A DNA stretch of 11,142 nt from Desulfobacteraceae bacterium (lineage in GTDB: Bacteria; Desulfobacterota; Desulfobacteria; Desulfobacterales; Desulfatirhabdiaceae), in assembly GCA_027325475.1 (NCBI GenBank), contig DAIEFO010000042.1, positions 1 to 11,142 on the forward strand. Direction: 5' to 3'. The notes under the pieces were generated by a model. The model saw nothing but the letters and a program-made list of their open reading frames with translations. It was not told the origin of the DNA and ran no database searches. Both the position numbers and the translations under genes were made by a program. How positions within the stretch are numbered: the first letter of the stretch is position 1; every line of letters starts with the position of its first letter. Of this stretch, positions 1 through 8,200 are shown piece by piece.

Positions 1-323
1 AGAATGCCGCAGCAGCCGAAGAAATGGCATCCACCGCGGAAGAACTGAACGATCAGGCTGAAGATCTCCAGAAATCCGCAGCCTTCTTCAGAACCGAAAC
101 CGGAGGCGCTCAAACCCGCAAACTGACCGGACCGCCACGGATGAAAACCCTTCCGGACAGACGGGAACGAATCACAACCAGACAGTTGCCGCACCAAAAT
201 CCTGCCATCAGTTCCGGCGCCCGAATTGTCAGCCCCCACGATGTGCAGCCCGGTTATACCCTGGACATGTCAGAAAGCCGTGGCAGAAAAGACAGCCAGG
301 ACGCCGATTTTGAAAAATATTGA
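1..323 (+). CDS. Methyl-accepting chemotaxis protein, C-terminal end (partial)
   Basis: Only the 3' end of this gene is in the window; the reading frame is open from base 3 and its start lies upstream. The first residues, NAAAAEEMASTAEELNDQAE, are the end of the long cytoplasmic coiled-coil signalling domain of a chemoreceptor. AAAAEEMAST fits the methylation-site pattern of two small residues, two spacers, a Glu pair, two spacers and two small residues. After the helix, from about residue 32, comes a tail of about 75 residues rich in Arg, Pro, Ser and polar residues, which looks like a flexible tether. It ends in DFEKY, which fits the CheR-docking pentapeptide pattern. The receptor would sense a ligand and control CheA through CheW. 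Its sensor and membrane parts are not visible, so the ligand cannot be guessed. The downstream cheW, cheR and cheB support the call. Confidence 0.92.
   Translation, partial: NAAAAEEMASTAEELNDQAEDLQKSAAFFRTETGGAQTRKLTGPPRMKTLPDRRERITTRQLPHQNPAISSGARIVSPHDVQPGYTLDMSESRGRKDSQDADFEKY
306..320 (+). other. CheR-docking C-terminal pentapeptide (DFEKY) of the receptor
   Basis: The last five codons before the TGA encode D-F-E-K-Y. This matches the aromatic-x-x-aromatic pattern of receptor C-terminal pentapeptides such as NWETF in Tar/Tsr, which tether the CheR methyltransferase. The long polar linker before it fits a tether. The match is seen in the sequence; docking to the CheR encoded downstream is inference. 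Confidence 0.6.
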
Positions 324-370
324 AAACTGAAACGGTGATCGCTGACCGATACATCGATTACAGGCTACTA

Positions 371-376
371 AAGGAG
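371..376 (+). promoter_or_regulatory. Shine-Dalgarno site of cheW (decides the start)
   Basis: AAGGAG lies 2 bases before a first ATG (379) and 8 bases before a second in-frame ATG (385). The second spacing is normal for initiation and the first is too short, so 385 is chosen as the start. Confidence 0.7.
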
Positions 377-384
377 ATATGTCT

Positions 385-873
385 ATGAGTACAACCGCTA
401 TAACGGAAACAACGCAGTACCTGACCTACAAGCTTGCCGATGAAGTGTTTGCCGTGGATGTGGCCAAGGTGCGGGAGATTCTTGATTTTACACCCGCCAC
501 CAAAGTGCCGGGAACTCCCGAATTCATGCGGGGCGTCATCAACGTCCGGGGCAATGTGGTGCCTGTTGTGGATATGCGGCTGAAATTCGGCCTTACCAAA
601 ACAGAAAAAACCGTGGACACCTGCATTGTGGTCATGGAAATCACCGTGGATGAGGATACGACGGTTCTGGGCGCGCTGGTGGATTCGGTTCAGGAAGTTT
701 TCGAAATCGAAGCCAGTCAGATCGAACCTCCGCCGCGCATGGGCACCCGCTGGCGGACGGAATTCATTAAGGGCATCGGCAAACGCAACAATGAACTGAT
801 TATCATCCTGGACATCGATCGGGTATTTTCATCGTCGGAGCTGGGCATCCTTCAGGAAGCAGCCGAGGAATAG
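385..873 (+). CDS. cheW: Chemotaxis adaptor protein CheW
   Basis: CheW is the cytoplasmic scaffold that couples chemoreceptors to the histidine kinase CheA in the sensory array. The product is 162 residues, close to the usual size (E. coli about 167), and is a single CheW (SH3-like) domain from about residue 10 to 150. Family hallmarks are VREILDFTPATKVPGTPEF, then the core RGVINVRGNVVPVVDMR at about residues 49-65 with the conserved Arg of the N-[LV]-R-G turn at residue 55, and the C-terminal FIKGIGKRNNELIIILDID. An ATG at 379 would add two residues, but the ribosome binding site fits 385 much better. The gene lies 61 bases after the receptor and 64 bases before cheR, so co-transcription is likely. 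No terminator is seen on either side, although short hairpins lie in the gap to cheR. Confidence 0.95.
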   Translation: MSTTAITETTQYLTYKLADEVFAVDVAKVREILDFTPATKVPGTPEFMRGVINVRGNVVPVVDMRLKFGLTKTEKTVDTCIVVMEITVDEDTTVLGALVDSVQEVFEIEASQIEPPPRMGTRWRTEFIKGIGKRNNELIIILDIDRVFSSSELGILQEAAEE

Positions 874-882
874 CCCCTCAGT

Positions 883-918
883 GGATAAAGTTATCCGTCA
901 CCAATGACGGCTTCGTCA
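883..918 (+). promoter_or_regulatory. Three overlapping short inverted repeats in the cheW-cheR gap
   Basis: The 64-base gap holds three successive small hairpins: GGATA-aagt-TATCC (883-896), CCGTCA-ccaa-TGACGG (895-910) and TGACG-gctt-CGTCA (905-918). The middle one shares bases with both neighbours, so either the outer two or the middle one can form. No T-run follows, so this is not an ordinary intrinsic terminator. The cheR ribosome binding site starts 8 bases later and is not itself paired. It could tune mRNA stability or cheR translation, or could be chance; the function is unknown. Confidence 0.35.
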
Positions 919-937
919 AAGCTATAAAAGGTTTTCA

Positions 938-1792
938 ATGAATGCATCCTCTGAAAAAAGGCTCTCCGACAAAGATTTTTTGCGTGTGAGCCAGTTCATT
1001 CACCGAGAATACGGCATCCATCTTCCACCTGCGAAGAAAACCCTTCTGGAAGGCCGGCTCCGCAAACGGATGAGGCAATGCGACATAAATACCTTCAGCG
1101 CTTACTGCGACTATCTGTTTACGGAAGAAGGCATGAAGGAAGAGGCCGTATTCATGATTGACGCGGTCACCACCAACAAGACGGATTTTTTCAGTGAACC
1201 GCATCATTTTGAATATCTGACCCGTCATGCGCTTCCGGAATTAATCGAAAATCAGACCGGGCTTCAGAAAAAAATCATCGCCTGGAGTGCTGCCTGCTCC
1301 ACCGGCGATGAACCCTATACCCTGGCGATGGTACTCAACGAATTTACAGAAAACCATCCGGGAACCGATTTTTCCATCGTGGCGACCGACATCTCCACCA
1401 AGGTGCTCGATATTGCCAGAACCGCCATTTACAGCGAAGAAAAAATCGTTCCGGTTTCATACGCCCTGAGAAAAAAATATCTGCTGAGAAGCAGAGACCC
1501 TGACAAAAAACTGGTGCGCATCGCACCTGAAATGCGAGAGCGGGTTTCTTTTTACCGGTTCAACCTGATGGACGCACATCCCCCCATCAGGGAACCGCTG
1601 GATATCATTTTCTGCCGCAATGTCATGATTTATTTTGACCCTGAAACCCAGGAGCGCCTGATACGCATGTTTTACGAGCATCTTTCGCCCGGAGGATATC
1701 TCTTCATGGGCCACGCCGAAAGCATCAACACCATGAACATCCCCCTGAACTTTGCTGCACCCACCATTTATCGAAAAGAGACGCCATCATGA
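938..1792 (+). CDS. cheR: Chemoreceptor glutamate methyltransferase CheR
   Basis: CheR transfers methyl groups from S-adenosylmethionine to glutamates on the cytoplasmic helices of chemoreceptors, driving adaptation. The product is 284 residues, normal for the family. The N-terminal helical CheR_N domain spans about residues 10-70. The methyltransferase domain spans about 75-280, with TTNKTDFF (78-85), the SAM-binding loop AACSTGDEP (118-126), the acidic strand end IVATDIS (147-153), and the conserved FCRNVMIYFD (225-234) and LSPGGYLFMGHAES (249-262). ATG at 938 is preceded by AAAAGG six bases upstream. The stop overlaps the cheB start (ATGA), which implies translational coupling. The docking pentapeptide on the receptor encoded just upstream suggests that this CheR may bind receptors by a tether. 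Confidence 0.96.
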   Translation: MNASSEKRLSDKDFLRVSQFIHREYGIHLPPAKKTLLEGRLRKRMRQCDINTFSAYCDYLFTEEGMKEEAVFMIDAVTTNKTDFFSEPHHFEYLTRHALPELIENQTGLQKKIIAWSAACSTGDEPYTLAMVLNEFTENHPGTDFSIVATDISTKVLDIARTAIYSEEKIVPVSYALRKKYLLRSRDPDKKLVRIAPEMRERVSFYRFNLMDAHPPIREPLDIIFCRNVMIYFDPETQERLIRMFYEHLSPGGYLFMGHAESINTMNIPLNFAAPTIYRKETPS

Positions 1793-2862
1793 AAACAAAC
1801 GGACAGATTCGGGTGTTGATTGTGGACGATTCTTCTCTGGTGCGCCAGACACTCAGCGACATCATCGAAGCCGACCCTCAGCTTGCTGTCATGGGAACAG
1901 CCGCCGATCCTTTTATTGCCGCAGAACGGATTAAAAACGAGATTCCGGATGTCATCACCCTCGATGTGGAAATGCCGCGGATGGACGGGATTACGTTCCT
2001 GCAAAAAATCATGTCTCAGCGTCCCATTCCTGTGGTAATATGTTCCAGTCTGGCGGAGAAAGGCTCGGATACGGCGCTCAAAGCCCTGGAATACGGCGCG
2101 CTCGAAATTATCCAGAAGCCGAAAATCGGCACTAAAAATTTTCTGGAAGAATCCAAAATCCGCATCTGCGACGCCATCAAAGCGGCGGCCATGGCGCGTC
2201 CCCGACGTCTGACGCGGACGCAGAAAATTCAGCCCAAACTGAGCGCGGACGCCGTAATCGCCAAAGCTCCGTCCAGCGCCATGATTCAGACAACGGAAAA
2301 AGTCGTCGTGGTCGGGGCTTCCACAGGCGGCACCGAGGCGCTGCGGGTTTTCCTCGAAGACATGCCGCGGGATGCCACCGGCATTGTTATTGTGCAGCAC
2401 ATGCCGGAACATTTTACGGCATCCTTTGCCAGACGCCTCGATGAAACATGCCGCATGTCCGTAAAAGAGGCGCAAGACGGCGACACGGTGATCCGGGGCA
2501 GAGCACTGATCGCGCCGGGCAACATGCACACGCTGTTAAAACGCAGCGGCGCCCGCTATTATGTCGAAGTCCGGCCGGGGCCGCTGGTATCCCGTCACCG
2601 CCCGTCCGTGGATGTCCTGTTTCGCTCTGCAGCCCGCTACGCCGGCAGAAACACCGTGGCCGCCATCATGACAGGAATGGGAGATGACGGCGCCAACGGC
2701 ATGAAAGAACTCAACGACGCCGGCGCTTACACCATCGCCCAGGATGAAGCCACCTGTGTGGTGTTCGGCATGCCACAGGAAGCCATCAAGCGAGGGGCGG
2801 TGCACAAAGTGCTGCCCCTTGAAGAAATTGCAGCGGCGGTACTGAAACAGTGCGCTTGCTGA
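1789..2862 (+). CDS. cheB: Chemotaxis response regulator / protein-glutamate methylesterase CheB
   Basis: CheB removes methyl groups from chemoreceptor glutamates (and deamidates glutamines) when phosphorylated, opposing CheR. The product is 357 residues (E. coli 349). Residues about 7-130 are a receiver domain with the acidic pair D13-D14, the phosphoacceptor D59 in ITLDVEMP, and K110 in QKPK. A linker of about 40 residues rich in Arg, Lys, Ala and Ser follows. The methylesterase domain runs from about 170 to 355. The catalytic triad is intact: S178 in GASTGG, H204 in VQHMP and D300 in TGMGDDG. The APGNMH motif is at 242-247. The ATG overlaps the cheR stop by 4 bases. It is expected to be phosphorylated by CheA, which is not in this window. 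The short C-terminal end KQCAC carries no docking pentapeptide. Confidence 0.96.
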   Translation: MKTNGQIRVLIVDDSSLVRQTLSDIIEADPQLAVMGTAADPFIAAERIKNEIPDVITLDVEMPRMDGITFLQKIMSQRPIPVVICSSLAEKGSDTALKALEYGALEIIQKPKIGTKNFLEESKIRICDAIKAAAMARPRRLTRTQKIQPKLSADAVIAKAPSSAMIQTTEKVVVVGASTGGTEALRVFLEDMPRDATGIVIVQHMPEHFTASFARRLDETCRMSVKEAQDGDTVIRGRALIAPGNMHTLLKRSGARYYVEVRPGPLVSRHRPSVDVLFRSAARYAGRNTVAAIMTGMGDDGANGMKELNDAGAYTIAQDEATCVVFGMPQEAIKRGAVHKVLPLEEIAAAVLKQCAC

Positions 2863-2893
2863 AATGCGCATTCTGAGATGAAAGGAGTCCGCT

Positions 2894-3256
2894 ATGCGCC
2901 ACAGTCACAACGCCTCAATGATGCCGTTGACCATTGAGCTTCAAGCGAAGATTGTCAGGCGGTTAAAGCCCATGCAGCCAATGAAGATTATCCTTTTCGG
3001 CAGCCATGCCAGAGGTACGGCGGAACCAGAAAGCGATGTGGATATTGTTTTCGTCTCCAAAGAAGAGCGATTTCTGTCCGCTTTCAGTGAACGCATTCAA
3101 TACAAACAAGATATTCTCAGACGTCTTCGAGATATCCCCATACCTATTGATCTTTTGTATTACACCAGGTCTGAATGGGAGATTTTTCTTAAAATAAACA
3201 ACGCACTTGCAGCGCAGATAGCATCTGAAGGGATTGAAATTGAAACAGAGCGCTGA
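2894..3256 (+). CDS. Small nucleotidyltransferase (MNT-type, MntA-like), no HEPN partner visible
   Basis: The 120-residue protein has the minimal nucleotidyltransferase fold of the polymerase-beta superfamily. The active-site pattern is intact: FGSHARG at 35-41, then D48 and D50 in SDVDIVFV, and a third carboxylate D86 in PIDLLYY. Proteins of this size usually act as the antitoxin-side enzyme of HEPN/MNT pairs, where they AMPylate the HEPN RNase, or are uncharacterised solitary proteins. No HEPN gene is next to it: cheB ends 31 bases upstream and a histidine kinase starts 21 bases downstream. ATG 2894 has AAAGGAG six bases upstream. Hand-counted GC is about 45%, lower than the flanking genes, suggesting late insertion into the operon. 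The fold call is firm; substrate and role are unknown. Confidence 0.82.
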   Translation: MRHSHNASMMPLTIELQAKIVRRLKPMQPMKIILFGSHARGTAEPESDVDIVFVSKEERFLSAFSERIQYKQDILRRLRDIPIPIDLLYYTRSEWEIFLKINNALAAQIASEGIEIETER

Positions 3257-3277
3257 AGCATGGAAGGATAAACCAGT

Positions 3278-5191
3278 ATGAGTCACAGTAAAAAGAAAAG
3301 AATCTTTTTAAAGACGCTGACCATTCTGTATGTTGAAGATGATGCGGAAGCCAGGAAGCAGCTTGGCCATTTTCTGGAACACCGCGTCAAAACGCTGTTT
3401 ACCGCAGAAAACGGCGCTGCCGGGCTGAATGTTTTTCAGAAAGAACATCCGGACATTGTCATTACCGATATCCAGATGCCGGTCATGGACGGCCTGACGA
3501 TGGCCCATGAAATCCGAAAGCAGGACAAGACGACGCCCATCATTGTCACCACGGCATTCGAGCAGACGGACTATCTGATGCGCGCCATCAATATCGGCGT
3601 GGATAAATATGTCGCCAAACCAGTCTGTACAGACCGGATGCTGACGGCAGTGCTGGAATGCGCCCGCAGTCTGCGTTCAGAAAGGCAGGTCAAGCTTGGC
3701 GCCATGGTGTTTAACGGCAGTCAGGAAGCCATCGTCATCACAGACCCATCCAGTATCATCATTTCCGTCAACCCGGCATTTACACAAATCACCGGTTACA
3801 CCGAAGAGGAAGCCGTGGGTCACACGCCCAAGCTCATCGCTTCCGGCAAACAGAACCGGGCGTTTTACCACAACATGTGGCGGCAGATTCAAGCCAAAGG
3901 ACACTGGCAGGGGCTATTATGGAACAAACGCAAAGACGGCACGGTATTTCCAAGCTGGCTCTCTATCTCCACCCTCACCGATGCGCATGGCCGGGTCACG
4001 CAGCGTATCGGCATATTTTCGGACACTTCCGAACAACTGCATCTGGAAGAACAGCTCCGGCACGCTCAGAAAATGGATGCCATCGGCCAGTTCGCCGGCG
4101 GCGTGGCTCATGATTTCAACAATATTCTCATGGTGATCATCGGCTACTGCGATATCCTGAAACTGAGCATGGAAGACGACAATCCGCTACGCATCGATGT
4201 CGATCAGATTTCGATAGCGGCCAACCGGGCAACCACACTGACCGGTGGTCTGCTGGCATTCGGACGCAAACAGATCATGAGCCCCAAAACAACCGATCTC
4301 AATCAGCTCGTTTCGGATTCCAGCAAGTTTTTAAGAAGAGTCATCGGCGAAGATATTTTTCTGAAAACCATTTTCAGGGAAAAAAGCATCCATGTCTGCG
4401 TCGATAACGGCCAGATTATGCAGGTGATGATGAACCTGGCCGCCAATGCCAGAGACGCCATGGGAAAAGGCGGCCTGCTGAGTATTGAGACATCCGTTAT
4501 CGACATTGACGAATCTTTCGTTCACACGCATGGCTACGGCGCCCCCGGAAAATACGCATTGCTATCGGTATCGGATACCGGCAGAGGCATGGACGATATC
4601 ACTCGTCAGAAAATTTTCGAGCCTTTTTTCACCACCAAAAAAACGGGCAAGGGAACCGGCCTGGGCATGTCCATCGTATATGGCATCATCAAGCAGCATA
4701 ACGGTTATATCAGCGTATATAGCGAACCAGAGAAAGGCTCCACCTTCCGCCTTTACTTTCCGGTTGTAAGTGAAAAGCCTCTCCTGTCCGAAGAAATCGT
4801 CGCCCAGCCGATACCCGGAGGCTCCGAAACGATTCTGGTGGTGGAAGACGATCCGGATGTCCGCAAATTCGAGATATCCATCCTCGAACAATTCGGCTAC
4901 ACGATCATTGCCGCAGAAGATGGACAAGATGCGGTAACCCGGTTCACCGCTCACCAGAAAGACATCGCTCTGGTGATAACCGACATCATCATGCCTAAAA
5001 AAGGCGGCAGACAGGCTTACGATGAAATCCGGAAACTGCGGCCGGACATAAAAGCACTGTTCACCAGCGGATACCCGGTCGAGATTGTCCGGAGCCGGGG
5101 CGAAATAACCCCGGAAACAGAGATTATTGCAAAACCGGTCAGCGCATCGGAGCTGCTGCATAAAATCCGGGAAATACTGGACAGTAAATAA
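3278..5191 (+). CDS. Soluble hybrid sensor histidine kinase (REC-PAS-HisKA-HATPase-REC)
   Basis: This is a 637-residue cytoplasmic kinase with no membrane segment. A receiver domain spans about 12-130 (acidic pair near 20-22, phosphoacceptor D64 in VITDIQMP, K114). A PAS domain spans about 140-255 (NPAFTQITGY, with KRKDGTVFP at the end). The dimerisation domain has H278 in VAHDFNN, with canonical acidic +1 and Asn +4 residues. The ATPase domain has MNLAANARDAM (385-395), SDTGRGMD, FEPFFTTK and GKGTGLGMS. A C-terminal receiver spans about 517-635 with D569 in VITDIIMP and K619. The H-box and layout resemble CckA-like kinases with a HDFNN box. Its N-terminal receiver could take phosphate from another kinase, making it a relay node. 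AAGGA precedes the ATG by 9 bases. It lies 15 bases before the next kinase gene, so co-expression is likely. No DNA-binding output domain is present, and the signal is unknown. Confidence 0.92.
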   Translation: MSHSKKKRIFLKTLTILYVEDDAEARKQLGHFLEHRVKTLFTAENGAAGLNVFQKEHPDIVITDIQMPVMDGLTMAHEIRKQDKTTPIIVTTAFEQTDYLMRAINIGVDKYVAKPVCTDRMLTAVLECARSLRSERQVKLGAMVFNGSQEAIVITDPSSIIISVNPAFTQITGYTEEEAVGHTPKLIASGKQNRAFYHNMWRQIQAKGHWQGLLWNKRKDGTVFPSWLSISTLTDAHGRVTQRIGIFSDTSEQLHLEEQLRHAQKMDAIGQFAGGVAHDFNNILMVIIGYCDILKLSMEDDNPLRIDVDQISIAANRATTLTGGLLAFGRKQIMSPKTTDLNQLVSDSSKFLRRVIGEDIFLKTIFREKSIHVCVDNGQIMQVMMNLAANARDAMGKGGLLSIETSVIDIDESFVHTHGYGAPGKYALLSVSDTGRGMDDITRQKIFEPFFTTKKTGKGTGLGMSIVYGIIKQHNGYISVYSEPEKGSTFRLYFPVVSEKPLLSEEIVAQPIPGGSETILVVEDDPDVRKFEISILEQFGYTIIAAEDGQDAVTRFTAHQKDIALVITDIIMPKKGGRQAYDEIRKLRPDIKALFTSGYPVEIVRSRGEITPETEIIAKPVSASELLHKIREILDSK

Positions 5192-5206
5192 GGATTCTTC
5201 AATATC

Positions 5207-8200
5207 GTGATTGCAAACCCCAAACAGATAAAAGGTTTTTCCCGGCTGTTGATTGTTTTATCTGCTGTCATCAGCCTTGTTATTGTTGTTGCCGGATATT
5301 TCATTTACCAGAGGGAAAGTCACATCCTTCGGCAGGAAAAATACAATGACCTGAAAGCCATCGCTGAACTGAAGGTTGATCAGATTGTCAGTTGGCGTAA
5401 CACCCGGCTGGAAATCGCCCGCATGAACGCATCAGGGGCCATCCGCATCCTCTTCAACCGCTGGCTCCAGACGCCGTACGACCCGGCCGTTATTGCTGAT
5501 CTGATAAACCGCCTGACCTATTTCCGGAATACGGAAGAGTGTCAGAATATCCTGCTGGTGTCCCCGGATGGGAAGGTGCTGTTTTCCGCCGTTTCTACCG
5601 AGCCGGTATTGAACGACAATATCCGGCAACTGGTTCGGCAGACGTTTTCCACCGGCAAGGCGGACTTCAGTTGCTTTTATCGCAGTTCAGTCCACAATCA
5701 GGTGAATCTGGATGCTCTCACGCCGGTTCGCGGCTCTGACAATCATCCTGTGGCGGTACTCGTTCTGCGAATCAACCCGGAAACCTGGCTGTATCCGTTC
5801 ATTCAGTCCTGGCCCATCCCCAGCCAAAGCGCAGAAACCCTTCTTGCCCAGAAGGACGGCAACAGCGCCTTGTTTCTCAACACGCTGCGTCATTTGCCCC
5901 AAAGCGAACCGCTGGCACTGCGCGTTCCATTGTCACAAACAAGCGTGCCAGCGGTTCAGGCAGTACTGGGACATGAAGGATATTTCGAAGGCAAGGATTA
6001 TCGCGGCGTGAATGTCATCGCTGATTTACGATCTATCCCCGGCTCGTCATGGTTTCTGGTAGCCAAGGAAGACACCAGCGAGATGCTGGCGGAACTGACC
6101 TATCGCCGCAATGTCATTGCACTGTCGGTGTTTCTGACGATTCTGCTGACCGCTGCCGTCACTGCATCCATGTATTTTTCCCGGACAGGCACGTTGTACC
6201 TGAAACTGCTCAAGACCGAACAGGAACAGCGGGAACTCCAGGAAGAAATGGGGGCGACGCTGTACAGCATCGGCGACGGCGTCATTGTTTCGGACGTCTC
6301 GGGTCGAGTCCGCCGGATGAATCCGGTCGCCGAAACGCTCACCGGCTGGCGGGAAACCGAAGCGCTGAGCAAACCGCTCGTCGAAGTGTTCCAGATCATC
6401 AACGAACACACCCGGCAGAGCGTCAACAATCCGGTAGAGCGGGTGATTCAGGAAAACATTGTGGTGGGCCTGGCCAACCACACGCTGCTGATTTCCCGCG
6501 ATGGTCTGGAACGCCCCATTGCAGACAGCGCCGCGCCTGTTCGTGACGGCTCCGGCGATATCACCGGCGTGGTGCTGGTGTTTCGCGACCGGACCGAAGA
6601 ACGCCGCGCTGCAGACAAACTCAGGGCGTCGGCGCAGTTTGCCCGCTCCACCCTCGATGGTCTTTCATACATGATTGCCATTGTGGATGAATCCGGAACG
6701 ATTCTCTATGTGAATCAGGCATGGCTCGATTTCGGCGCGGCCAATCAGGCGACGCCATCGGCCATCACACCTGGCGCCAATTACCTGGAAACCTGCCGGA
6801 AAGCGGAGGGTGATAACGCGGATGGCGCTGCGGAATTCGCGAGTGGCCTTGCCGCAGTGCTTGCCAGGCGTCAGACAAACTATACCATGGAGTATCCCTG
6901 TCATTCTCCTGACGAAAAACGCTGGTTTATAGCCAGAATCACGGAATTCCCCCATGAAGACAGGCAGTGGGCCATCATCGCTCATGAAAATATCACCGAA
7001 CGCAAACAGATTGAAAATACTCAGTTATTCCTGCTTAAAACTTTTTCCAAAAAATCCGGAGAAGATTTTTTTGAGTCTTTGGCCCGATATCTGCATGATA
7101 CATTGGGGGCGGATTATGTCTGCATCGACAAGCTGGAAGGCGATCTGAAAACCGCCCGGACCGTGGCCATCTATTTTGACGGCCGGTTTATGGACAACGT
7201 GACCTATACCTTGAAAGACACGCCGTGCGGCGATGTGGTGGGCAAAACGGTCTGCGTATTTCCGCATAATGTCCGAGGGATGTTTCCTCAGGATGAAGTC
7301 CTGCAGGAGATGGTCGCCGAAAGCTATGTCGGCGTTACCCTCTGGAACATTTCAGGGGAAGCGATCGGGCTGATTGCGGTCATCAGCCGGAAACCCTTGC
7401 GCAACCCCCGGCTGTCCGAAACGGTTCTGAAACTGGTGGGCATGCGGGCAGCCAGCGAGCTGGAAGGCCGGCAGGCCATAGAGGCAATTCTGACCAAGCA
7501 GCAGGAACTTGAGGAGATGAACCGCTCCCTGGAAGATCGCATCCAAAAGGCGGTAGATGAGCTGCGCCAGAAAGATCAGGTGCTGATGCGCCAGAGCCGA
7601 ATGGCGGCCATGGGCGAGATGATCGGCAATATCGCCCACCAGTGGCGTCAGCCCTTAAATGCACTGGGGCTCGTCATCGCCAACATCAAGGATGCTTATG
7701 ATTACAACGAACTCGACGCCGAGTATCTGTCACAGGCCGTTACCGACAGCAACCGGCTGGTGCAGAAAATGTCTTCCACCATCAGCGATTTTGCCAATTT
7801 TTTCCGGCCGGACAAGAAAATCACCGCCTTTTCGGGCTTCAAACAAATCCGGGATGCGATCGCTTTGGTGGAAGCCAGCTTTAAAAACAACAATATCATC
7901 ATCCACTGCGACGCCGCGGAAGATATCATGCTGCTGGGCTATCCCAACGAGTTTTCGCAGGTGCTGCTGAATCTTCTGGTCAACGCCAAAGACGCCATCC
8001 AGTCTGCGAAGCAACCAGAGGGCCGGGTGAATGTAGCCCTGACAACAGTCGGAGACAAAGGCTGCATCACGGTTCGCGACAACGGCGGCGGCATTCCGGA
8101 AAAAATTCGTGATCGCATATTCGACCCGTATTTTTCCACCAAACTGCAGGGCAGCGGCATCGGCCTGTATATGTCCAAAATGATCATCGAAGGCAACATG

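Noticed and set aside
371..384. ATG 379 as the cheW start
   Set aside because: It lies only 2 bases from the ribosome binding site. The in-frame ATG at 385 has proper spacing.
1768..2529. Long antisense frame of 253 residues opposite cheB
   Set aside because: It lies wholly inside a well-supported cheB coding sequence, has low-complexity His/Arg/Phe-rich composition, and resembles no family. It is a shadow of codon bias.
2863..2872. Perfect palindrome AATGCGCATT between cheB and the nucleotidyltransferase, flanked by CTGA on both sides
   Set aside because: A 10-base palindrome is expected about ten times by chance in a window this size, and there is no other support for an operator or insertion scar.
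4562..5161. Antisense frame of 199 residues opposite the hybrid kinase
   Set aside because: It overlaps the ATPase and receiver domains of a clear gene and shows no domain motif.
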